Assembly: GCF_010993735.1 (NCBI RefSeq)
Contig: NZ_WQNI01000009.1
Coordinates: 310,001-374,000 of the forward strand
Direction: 5' to 3'
DNA length: 64,000 nt
Source: Chelativorans alearensis
GTDB taxonomy: Bacteria > Pseudomonadota > Alphaproteobacteria > Rhizobiales > Rhizobiaceae
The notes under the pieces are model-generated. The model was not told where the DNA came from and did no database searches. It worked only from the letters and a program-made list of their open reading frames with translations. Position numbers and translations under genes: made by a program. Numbering within the stretch: the stretch's first letter is position 1; each line of letters begins with the position of its first letter. Positions 44,753-52,284 of this stretch are shown piece by piece.

Positions 44753-47266
44753 TCACCGCCGCCGAGCCGCGGCCGGCTGCGCAAGCTTGTAGCGGAAGCC
44801 CTGCTCGAAATAGTCCGGCCCGATCCTTTGGGCACCGTTGACGATGGGGATGAGGTGCTGCCGGTCCCCGCGCCGGATCGGGTTCACATAGCTCCACACC
44901 ACGTCCCCCTGCCGCGTCACCTCCAGGAGCCGCCCGCCGTCGGATTCGGTGATCAGCGTGTTACCGTTCGGCAGCCGCTCCGCGTTCGAGCGCAAGTAAC
45001 TATAGAGGGGGTGGTCGGACGTGCCGCCGAAGCTCCATACGATGTTGGAGGTTTGCGGGTCGATCTCGATGATACGCGAACTGTTGCCGCGTTCCAGGCC
45101 GCCCAGATTGTCGAACATCAGTATGTTGCCGTTCGGCAGTATGCTCGGGTCGTGCTGGCGCAGCCAGGCTCCCGTCTTCGCCCACTTTATCTCACCGGTC
45201 TCTATGGAAACGACGGCGATCAGCGACTGCTCCCTGATCGAGACAAGCAGGTCGCCCTCCTCGCCGAACGGGAAATTCCGCGCCGCCTCCGCGTCGATAT
45301 ACTTGACATTGTTCGGGTGCAGCGGGTCACCGAGGGTGGAATAGGGCAGGAACCGGAGGAGCCCGCCATATTGCGATTTCAGCAGCGCTTCCGTCAGCGA
45401 TATCCTCTTCAGTTCCTTTCCCTCAGGCGAGAGCTCGACGATGAAATCCTCAAGGTACGGGCGGTCGAACTGCCTCGCCCCGGGCGGCTGCTCCTCGCGG
45501 AATTGGTGGACGAGCGTGTAGATGCGGCCGTCCGGCGCGATCGCCATCTCGTGATGTACATTTTCGAGATAGCTCCAGATAACGCGGGAATCGCGGTCCA
45601 TCTTGACCATCCCATAGCCCCACGGCGTATCGGCGGAGGAAATATAGATCGCCAGCAGATCGCCGTTCGGGAAGACCTTGGCGCGGTCCATGTAGATGAC
45701 GGAGCCGGGCTGCGGGTCGGCGACCGCAGCTCCCTCCTCCCAAACCCTCTTGTATGGCAGCCGCCACTCGTGCACGACCCGCCCATCCATGGCGATGAGG
45801 CGGGCAACCTGGTCATCGCCCGACGTGAACAGCGTATAGCCCGGAAAAGCGCGGGCCGGATCGTTGACCGTGACACCGCGCTCGTCCGTCCTCGCGCGCT
45901 CGTAAAGGTTGGTCAGGATGGGATTGCTGAGGATCCGTTGCTGGACCCGCAGCGCGTCCCAGGCCCGATAAGCGTCGCTGAAAAACTGGTGCGGGAAGAC
46001 CCGCGCCTGCATCACCATCGCGCCTCCCACGAAGGCGAGAAACATCAGCATGAGCACGAAAACCATCGTCCCGCCTCTTTCCGCGACGCTTTGCCCCCCT
46101 CCTCCCGGAGCGCTGGCGGCGTTGATGCTCACCGCCCTTGGCCTGGGCGGCGATGTGACGGCGGAGCCGCGGTGGCTGGCATTCCAGGCGGTGATCGCCT
46201 GAACCGCCGCAAGCCATATGATCGGCATGATCTCGACAACCACGCGCTGCTCGGCCAAACGGCCGAAATACACGGCCAAGGCCAGAAACGGCAGCCCGAA
46301 CCAGATCAGCGTCCGCCCCAGGACAGGCGACAGATAGCGGTGCAACAGCAGCACCGGCAGATAAAGCCCGGCGCCGAACCGCGCGAAATAGGTCACGAGG
46401 TAAAGCGGGCTGGCAAACAGCGCGAGGTTGTGCACGAGGTGGTTTTCATATTCCGATCCCGCAACGTTGGCATGCGGATTGTCGATGTTCGGGATAAGCC
46501 ACACCGCCGCGCCGTAGACCGCGGCGAAGACGACGATCTGCGCCGCCAGCGTCTTCAACAGCACCCCGCGGTCGACGCGGTCGTAGCAGACGGCGAGGAA
46601 CGCCGGGATCATGCACACCGTCGTCTCGCGGTTCAGCGTGGCGACGGCGAACAGCCCGAGATAGGCAGCGAAACGGCGCATATCCGGGCGCTTGTGGAAG
46701 CGCGCGAGCAAAACCACGAGCGCGAGCGTGAAAACGGCGGCCGGCAGATCGTACACGTAGCGGAAGAGCCTGACCGTTCTCCACTCGCCCAATTCCAGAA
46801 GCCCGCCGTCCTGTTGGAACGTCGAGGCGAACCTCAGGTCCGGCACGATCAGATGCATCGCAACCGGAATGACGACCGTTATAGCCAGGATCCGGCGCAC
46901 CGGCGGTGAGACATCGGGACAAAAAAAGTCCAAGCCGCGCAGCGCGACGACGACCAGCAGAATCCAGGCGACCACCTCGATGGCGGCAAAGACGAGATCG
47001 GCATCGAGCCATGGAACGCCCTCGCTGATCCCCGCTACGATAAGCGGCAACAGCGTCCGATACTGAAACGGCGCCGCGGCGTTGAAATCGGCCATGCGCC
47101 AAGGGCTGGCGAGCCACCATGGCAATGCCGCGACATAGTGAAACGTCGTCAGAAGAACGGCGATCCACAGGAGCGCGAGGAGCCACACCGCGCGCCAGAC
47201 ATACTCCCGCTGAACGGTCGGCACAGTCTCCCGCACCCCTACCGCCGATGATGGGACAGCTTCCAC
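44753..47266 (-). CDS. Polytopic membrane protein fused to an arylsulfotransferase-like domain
   Basis: This is an 837-residue protein from GTG 47266. Residues about 25-390 hold some nine to ten hydrophobic helices with loops reminiscent of GT-C glycosyltransferases (ADFNAAAPFQYRTLLP in the first outer loop). A further helix lies at about 405-430. Residues 450-830 are an ASST-like propeller (MVKMDRDSRVIWSY, LPNGNILMFDNLGG, NTLITESDGGRLLEV), closely similar to the protein at 15138-16526. It converges with the dprE2-like gene, 13 nt apart. It could transfer a sugar or sulfate to the exported glycan; neither activity is demonstrated. Confidence 0.75.
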   Translation of the reverse strand: MEAVPSSAVGVRETVPTVQREYVWRAVWLLALLWIAVLLTTFHYVAALPWWLASPWRMADFNAAAPFQYRTLLPLIVAGISEGVPWLDADLVFAAIEVVAWILLVVVALRGLDFFCPDVSPPVRRILAITVVIPVAMHLIVPDLRFASTFQQDGGLLELGEWRTVRLFRYVYDLPAAVFTLALVVLLARFHKRPDMRRFAAYLGLFAVATLNRETTVCMIPAFLAVCYDRVDRGVLLKTLAAQIVVFAAVYGAAVWLIPNIDNPHANVAGSEYENHLVHNLALFASPLYLVTYFARFGAGLYLPVLLLHRYLSPVLGRTLIWFGLPFLALAVYFGRLAEQRVVVEIMPIIWLAAVQAITAWNASHRGSAVTSPPRPRAVSINAASAPGGGGQSVAERGGTMVFVLMLMFLAFVGGAMVMQARVFPHQFFSDAYRAWDALRVQQRILSNPILTNLYERARTDERGVTVNDPARAFPGYTLFTSGDDQVARLIAMDGRVVHEWRLPYKRVWEEGAAVADPQPGSVIYMDRAKVFPNGDLLAIYISSADTPWGYGMVKMDRDSRVIWSYLENVHHEMAIAPDGRIYTLVHQFREEQPPGARQFDRPYLEDFIVELSPEGKELKRISLTEALLKSQYGGLLRFLPYSTLGDPLHPNNVKYIDAEAARNFPFGEEGDLLVSIREQSLIAVVSIETGEIKWAKTGAWLRQHDPSILPNGNILMFDNLGGLERGNSSRIIEIDPQTSNIVWSFGGTSDHPLYSYLRSNAERLPNGNTLITESDGGRLLEVTRQGDVVWSYVNPIRRGDRQHLIPIVNGAQRIGPDYFEQGFRYKLAQPAAARRR

Positions 47267-47583
47267 GAGCGCCTCCGCAGCCGTCTTGCTTCGCCCCCCG
47301 ATCGCCTTGGCGGCGCCGGGCGCTACACCTGACCATGGTTCACTAGCCGGCTGGCTCGAACGAGCTACCGGCGGAACGGCAACGGCAGGACGGCGAAGAG
47401 AGTTCCATCATATGGGATTAACGGGTGCAACATGGGGTGGGAGTCAGGAGCGCCGAGCCCGTCGCGCCCCCACCAGCGGCCGTCATCCCGGCCCCACCCG
47501 CGCGCGGGTGGGGATGACACTTTTGGAGGAACCGTGCACCCCTACACCGGTTCAAGGCGTGACCTCGGATAAGCCAACGCCCG
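47267..47583. other. 317-nt intergenic region with a family B repeat
   Basis: The region lies between the start of the membrane/ASST fusion and the end of the DUF4185 gene. It contains the palindrome listed at 47482-47518 and otherwise no recognised gene. The part near 47267-47400 should hold the promoter of the fusion gene. Confidence 0.5.
47482..47518. repeat. GTCATCCC palindrome, family B copy 1
   Basis: Outer arms GTCATCCC and GGGATGAC enclose a perfect 22-bp palindrome (47492-47513) made of CCCCACCCGCG and its complement. GTCATCCC-armed palindromes are common intergenic elements in rhizobia. A related element lies at 49013-49058, on the other side of the DUF4185 gene. Confidence 0.75.
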
Positions 47584-48765
47584 CTACCCGTCTTCGGAAG
47601 GCGCCTCGGGAACGGCGGCGACTGCCGGGGCCGGCCACTCCAGCCTCGTGCGCATGAGGAAGACGTTGTACGGCGTCCATTGCGACATCGTGTAATAGAG
47701 CTCGGTATCGATGTCGCTGCCCGGCACGATATAAGGCGCGTAAAGACCGGGATAGTCCTGCGCGCCGACGACGACCTGCGCATCGCCCCACGGGCCGGTC
47801 AGGTCGGGGGCGAGCCGCAGGACGACGGCGCGGCGCTCCGGGTCGAAATACATCATGACCCAGCTTTCGTGCGTCTTGCTCCACGCAACCGACAGTTCTC
47901 CGGCAGGTGCCGGCACGATCATACTGGCAGCAGTGGGATCGGCGGCCCACCCGCTTCCGGTCCAGTACTCGTAGGCGTCCAGGTCCAGTATCCGCTCGGC
48001 TGCGACACGGCGCAGCTTCACGCCGCCGAACCGCCCCTCCGGAATGCCGAAGGTATAAAGCACGTCCTCGTCACGCACGACGGCGACCTGCTCGAACCCG
48101 ATCGCCCGGTCCTCCACGGCTTCGGGCGGGACCACCCAGGTGTGCCCGTCGTCGTCGGAATAGGCGATACCGGAATGGCGGACCTCCCACTGTCCCGGCG
48201 CGCCCCATCCCTTGACCGACATGTAGTGAAGATACATGCGGCCGCCGATGGAAACGCCATAGGTCGGGATCACGGTCTTCTCCACGCCGCCGATCTTGCG
48301 CGAATAGAGCAGTTCCTTCGCCGCGCCGTTCGCGCCGGTGATCATGGTCTCTATCGGCAGGCCGTTGCGCGGGTCGGGGTCGGCGATGCGCGCAATCGTG
48401 TTGCTGCGCCAATTCATCCGGCCGAACATCCCCCTCTGGCCGAACGTATCGCCGAAGACCATGTACATCGCGCCCTCGTGCAGGAACATATGCCCGAGGT
48501 CCGTGCCATGGACATCCCACCGGCGCGCGGTATCGTTCGTCCCGTCGGGGCCGGTGACCTGGTTCACGACCTCGCTTCCGGCGATACGCACCGTCACCGG
48601 CGATATGGCGGTCTCATCGCCCGCCATATCGCCCGGCTGCAATGAAGCATCCTGAATTTCCCGGGTTTCCATGGCAGGTATTTCGGTCGGGGGACCGGCT
48701 GAGGCAACAGAGGAAAGCGCAAAAAGCGCGCTGCAAAGAAGGGTCGCCGACCAATTGCGCGACAT
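47584..48765 (-). CDS. Secreted DUF4185-family protein, candidate endo-D-arabinanase (GH183-like)
   Basis: This is a 393-residue exported protein from ATG 48765 (ribosome site GGGAGT) with signal MSRNWSATLLCSALFALSSV and cleavage near ASAG. The body is a five-bladed-propeller-like DUF4185 domain: VHGTDLGHMFLHEGAMYMVF, GDTFG, WRSNTIARIADPDP, and AYSDDDGHTWVVPP. Mycobacterial DUF4185 proteins were recently shown to be endo-D-arabinanases (family GH183) acting through two aspartates about 18 residues apart. Here D89 (GTDLG) and D106 (FGDTF) are 17 apart. Placed beside D-arabinose precursor genes, it is a good candidate for trimming a D-arabinan. Substrate is inference. Confidence 0.8.
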   Translation of the reverse strand: MSRNWSATLLCSALFALSSVASAGPPTEIPAMETREIQDASLQPGDMAGDETAISPVTVRIAGSEVVNQVTGPDGTNDTARRWDVHGTDLGHMFLHEGAMYMVFGDTFGQRGMFGRMNWRSNTIARIADPDPRNGLPIETMITGANGAAKELLYSRKIGGVEKTVIPTYGVSIGGRMYLHYMSVKGWGAPGQWEVRHSGIAYSDDDGHTWVVPPEAVEDRAIGFEQVAVVRDEDVLYTFGIPEGRFGGVKLRRVAAERILDLDAYEYWTGSGWAADPTAASMIVPAPAGELSVAWSKTHESWVMMYFDPERRAVVLRLAPDLTGPWGDAQVVVGAQDYPGLYAPYIVPGSDIDTELYYTMSQWTPYNVFLMRTRLEWPAPAVAAVPEAPSEDG

Positions 48766-49012
48766 CCGTGACTCCCGACATACGCCAAGAGCCCCGCCGC
48801 CTTCGGACACACGTCCGCGCGCGATCACAAGTCGGTTGGGGGCCCCCGCCCGGTTGAAGAATGATCAACGCCCTTATAGTGGATTTTTACATCACATACA
48901 ATTAATGTCGGAAACAAATTTGTCGTTATATCAATTTTTCCCTTCCTTATTAATATGTTACATCATCAAACCTTCACGAACGGGTATGGATCCTTGAAAC
49001 CCACCCACCACG

Positions 49013-49058
49013 CGCACGTCACCCCGGAAAGCCGAAGGCTTGTCCGGGATGACGTGCG
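49013..49058. repeat. GTCATCCC-type palindrome, family B copy 2
   Basis: Arms CGCACGTCACCCCGGA (49013-49028) and TCCGGGATGACGTGCG (49043-49058) pair at 15 of 16 positions. The interior AAGCC-GAA-GGCTT pairs too, so almost the whole 46-bp element folds into one hairpin. It shares the GTCATCCC arm with the element at 47482. Confidence 0.8.
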
Positions 49059-49205
49059 TTGGAAAGGCAGTAGGTGCCCTTCGCGCCCCTTCCCCAAACG
49101 CCCCTTACAATCCTCACCATCGCTCTCGCGGGAACCGGACGCGCACCGGGTGTTCGGGAGGCTCGGGAGGGCGGCGGAGACCTCCCACTGCGGCGCACCG
49201 GTGCC

Positions 49206-49225
49206 CGCGGGCCTGAGGGCCCGCG
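49206..49225. repeat. GC-rich hairpin CGCGGGCC/GGCCCGCG
   Basis: Eight-base perfect arms with a 4-nt loop (TGAG). No T-run follows on either side, so a rho-independent terminator is unlikely. It lies in the repeat-rich stretch upstream of the abiE pair and may be part of a larger intergenic element. Confidence 0.5.
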
Positions 49226-49491
49226 AGGATCGAAACCGATATACACTGAAAGTAGCCGTGTAGCGCTTGGCCGCGATCCGCGGCTTTGAATCTGTGGCGC
49301 AAAGCCGAAAGTTGGAAGAATGACCCACGACCCTGAGCGGATTGGATGCGCACCATTTTGCCGAAGATGGATCACGGCCAGGGTTCCGACCCTGAAGCCG
49401 ACGACGAACTGCCCGTTAAAACTAGAACTTATATGTCGTGCAGGTTCAATTTGCGCGAGCGTCATCGCTTCGAACGTACCGCTATGACATG

Positions 49492-50406
49492 TGCTTCGAT
49501 GAGTGGCCGTTAAGAAGCGCTTGCAGTTGATCACGCTGTGCGGCATGTTTTTCCTGGTTATCGACCTTGAGTTTATTCAGGTTGATGAGCTTCCATTTGG
49601 CCGCCGGAAGATCTGTAGCCTGCGGGCGGTCGATCGCATCGAAATCCGGTGCCCCGTCATGCAGGCTTAGCAGGAATTTCTTCGCACTCTCATCGAAACG
49701 TGACTGGATATCGGCGATCAGATGGTTCTGCGAGTCTGGCAGGTTGCCTCGTCATTCCCTCGAATTCCTGCGCATAGGGCTGATCGAGCGCAATCAGATT
49801 CGGGTTTAGCAGTTCATGCGCCGGGCGCGGCGAACAGGCGATATAGATCAGGAATGTGCGGAACAGGTCTTCTGTCAGCCCTTCATTCTCATAGAGCAGT
49901 TTGACGTCGAACAGGTCGCGCGGGTGCTGGCGGTCCACTGCCGCATGCAGCTTGCCGCCGAACAAATCCTCGAACGAAACGACCTGGATTTCCGCATACC
50001 CGAATTCATCCTCGGCGGTCGGGCAGACCGGCAGGGTTTGCGGGTCGTGAACAACGCCGCGCATGACAGGCGAAGTTTCGATCTTAATCTCCGCATCGTC
50101 GAGTCGTGCAAGCAAACGGGTCGCGCCACCGTCGCCACCGGCGATGCGTTGCGCTGTTGCTCCTGTAATGCCGCCTTCTATGGCGGAGGCGATCCGGTTC
50201 ATCGCCTCATTGATTTCAGCAAGGCTTTCGGCGCGGTCTTTGACCGGCAGATATGTCAGGTCGATATCCACAGACAGGCGCGGCATGTCGCGGTAGAATA
50301 GGTTGATTGCCGTTCCACCCTTGAGCGCGAATATCTCTTCCATTGCCACATGCGGCAGAATGCGCACGAGCAGGGCGACCTGTGCGGCATACTTGTCATG
50401 CGCCAT
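49492..50406 (-). pseudogene. abiEii: AbiEii-type nucleotidyltransferase toxin, frameshifted in its C-terminal third
   Basis: This is the toxin of a type IV AbiE system: LKGGTAINLFYRDMPRLSVD and IDLTYLP mark the nucleotidyltransferase site. The intact frame from 50406 ends prematurely at 49690. In a neighbouring frame the expected C-terminus continues from about 49745 (NLPDSQNHLIADIQSRFDES, then FLLSLHDGAPDFDAID and LPAAKWKLINLNKL) to a TAG at 49492. The join needs a one-base change around 49743-49756. A whole gene would encode about 304 residues, the normal size. The start overlaps the antitoxin end by 11 nt. Confidence 0.85.
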
Positions 50407-51220
50407 CGCCTGCCCCCTCTGTGGTTACGAATTCTTCCGGCACCATGATGCGATAGCGGGGATGTATTCTGCCGCCCTTGACCAGTGCGCGGTCGCCGCT
50501 GCCAAGGTCGAACGCTTGCGGGTCGAGACGTTTGCGCCAAGCATAGTTGTGGCGATCGGCAAAGACGAAAAACAGCCGCCTGACCTTGATCGTCTTGCAA
50601 CTCTCCAGCAGGGCGGTCAGCAGGCGCGGGCGCAACGTTGTCAGGCTCTGGAACACCATATCGAGATTGTGGAAACTCTCTTGGTCTGGCAGTTCATCCA
50701 GCGCCTCCAGCACGGCGCGTTCGGGCGAGGACATGCTCAGTTGCCATTCCCAGGGCAACGTGTCCTCGGCGCTGGTATCGTCTTTCGACAAGCCAACCTC
50801 TGGATCGGAAAACAGGGAGGTGCTGCGCGTTACGAGTGGCGCGTTCAGCGGCAGCTTTGTCAGCCAGTTCGGGATATCCTGCCCGTAGAGCCAGACCGGC
50901 GGGTTGCCTCCCAGGGGCAGGTAATGCCTGTAGCCGTGCAGATCGAGAGCAGTCATGCCGCCGACATGGACGCCATAGCCCATAATGTGCTGGACAGAGA
51001 GCAGGCATGTCTTCCAGTCGATCGTACCGGTCCTGGCGGCGGTGGGCACAGGGCGGCGGAACACGCCGCGCGCGAGCCGTTCCAGCCAGCCGCGTTTGAC
51101 GTAGTCGCGAAAGGTCTCGTAGGCAAAGCCATGCGAAGTAAGCCATGCGGCATCGACCAAATATCCCGCAGGTACCGCTTCAAGGACTTTCTTCAGCTTT
51201 TGCGATCTTTCAGCACTCAT
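50396..51220 (-). CDS. abiEi: AbiEi-type antitoxin/transcriptional repressor
   Basis: This is an intact 274-residue protein. The N-terminal winged helix (SQKLKKVLEAVPAGYLVDAA, WLTSHGFAYETFRDYVKRGW, LERLARGVFRR) is followed by the AbiEi C-terminal domain (SPERAVLEALDELPD, VRRLFFVFADRHNYAW). AbiEi represses the operon by binding inverted repeats and counters the toxin without binding it. Here the antitoxin is whole while the toxin is broken, a common state after toxin inactivation. Confidence 0.88.
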   Translation of the reverse strand: MSAERSQKLKKVLEAVPAGYLVDAAWLTSHGFAYETFRDYVKRGWLERLARGVFRRPVPTAARTGTIDWKTCLLSVQHIMGYGVHVGGMTALDLHGYRHYLPLGGNPPVWLYGQDIPNWLTKLPLNAPLVTRSTSLFSDPEVGLSKDDTSAEDTLPWEWQLSMSSPERAVLEALDELPDQESFHNLDMVFQSLTTLRPRLLTALLESCKTIKVRRLFFVFADRHNYAWRKRLDPQAFDLGSGDRALVKGGRIHPRYRIMVPEEFVTTEGAGDGA

Positions 51221-51636
51221 GACGCTTATAATGGCATGTTTTTAAAGGGATGGCCACACATCTCTTTAATATATCCCGATTAGCAGCGTTACAGACGCCT
51301 AAAATCGCTATAATATAAAGATAAGATGGGGCTAACCAGCGAGGCGGGCGCCGGTAGCCCACAGCCAGTGAAAAAGTAACGGACAGGCCTGCCCACCGGA
51401 AACACTCCGCTTCACGCGTGCCGGCCCCGTCGCCTGCCGCCGTGTCCCGGCCCTGACGGAACCGCGCTACTGCTTCTCAAGGTCATCATCGGTATGGAGA
51501 AGGGCCATCTTGCTTACTGCTGACGACGCCTGGAGCCCCGAACATGCCAACGAGCCAACCTTGATTGCGGTCGACCCCAGCTATCGACGGCGATGACACT
51601 CGCCGCTGCCTTATCCCGAACAAAGTCGCGTTGTCG
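51221..51636. other. 416-nt intergenic region upstream of the abiE pair
   Basis: The first 100 nt next to abiEi are AT-rich and contain its probable promoter and the inverted repeat at 51244-51267. The remainder is GC-rich with no frame that I recognise. No insertion sequence ends were seen. Confidence 0.5.
51244..51267. promoter_or_regulatory. Inverted repeat upstream of abiEi, candidate AbiEi operator
   Basis: AAAGGGATG and CATCTCTTT are separated by GCCACA; the arms match at 8 of 9 positions. The repeat lies 23 nt before the abiEi start codon, within the expected promoter. AbiEi proteins autoregulate through paired inverted repeats, so binding here is plausible. Confidence 0.5.
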
Positions 51637-52059
51637 TCATTCCGTTTCCGAGACCGTAACGCCCGGCACGTTTTCGACCGTCTGCTTCAGATCATTGAGC
51701 AGTTTATCCACCGAACCCGAAGGGACCGGATGGTCGCTATTTGGATAGAAAGCAAAATCGAATTTCTCTGGTTTCCATACGCTGTTGCCCAGAACCTTTA
51801 AGCCCTCACGATACATTTGTACGCCAATGTACTCGCCATCCGGTGTTGTTGGAGCAATCCGGATGGCAAAACCGTGGGTGTCAGCGAACTGCCTAAGCTG
51901 AGCAAAAAACCGCTCGCGTGCCATCGGTGGCACAGCGATGACCACCGAACGGAGCGGTTTCTGTGCCGGGCTCAATTCTGGCGTCACAGCATGTCCCTCT
52001 ACCGCACCAGCAACCACTATATACAACATCCCATATAGCATCGCCCGACGTCGCATCAT
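51637..52059 (-). CDS. Secreted protein of unknown function
   Basis: This is a 140-residue protein with an N-terminal signal sequence (RAMLYGMLYIVVAGAVEGHA). It shows RSVVIAVPPMARERFFAQLR, FAIRIAPTTPDGEYIGVQMY and FDFAFYPNSDHPVPSG. The Tyr/Phe-rich alpha-beta pattern suggests a small periplasmic fold. I do not recognise a named family. It sits alone between the abiE region and the glycosyltransferase gene on the same strand. Confidence 0.7.
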   Translation of the reverse strand: MMRRRAMLYGMLYIVVAGAVEGHAVTPELSPAQKPLRSVVIAVPPMARERFFAQLRQFADTHGFAIRIAPTTPDGEYIGVQMYREGLKVLGNSVWKPEKFDFAFYPNSDHPVPSGSVDKLLNDLKQTVENVPGVTVSETE

Positions 52060-52284
52060 TTATTGGCTCCTGGAGACTCGGACGGCTACATCTATCCCAA
52101 CCTGGAGCTGATCTTAACGCTCGTTCAAAGAGACGCTATCGCCGCGATGATGGGTGGGCAGGGCAAGTAATTCCTGCATCGCGATCATCTCGCCTCGGTG
52201 CGCGCGGTCACTATACCAGGGGCCTCATATTTGACCGCTGGTGGCGCATCGGTGTTCGGGCCAAGCCAAGCCGCAGCGAGGAGA

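Larger units (their letters stand above)
48766..49491. other. Repeat-rich intergenic region of about 725 nt
   Basis: It separates the DUF4185 gene from the abiE pair. Positions 48880-48965 are very AT-rich. Then come the family B repeat (49013-49058) and a GC hairpin (49206-49225). A minus-strand open frame from 49546 to 49019 crosses both and is not credible as a gene. The boundary may mark an insertion point. Confidence 0.5.

Noticed and set aside
47482-47518. Rho-independent terminator for the genes around 47.5 kb
   Set aside because: The hairpin lacks a T-run on either strand and matches a rhizobial palindromic repeat better.
49019-49546. A 175-codon minus-strand frame in the repeat-rich gap
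   Set aside because: It crosses a palindromic repeat and a GC hairpin and overlaps the abiEii C-terminus; no recognisable domain.
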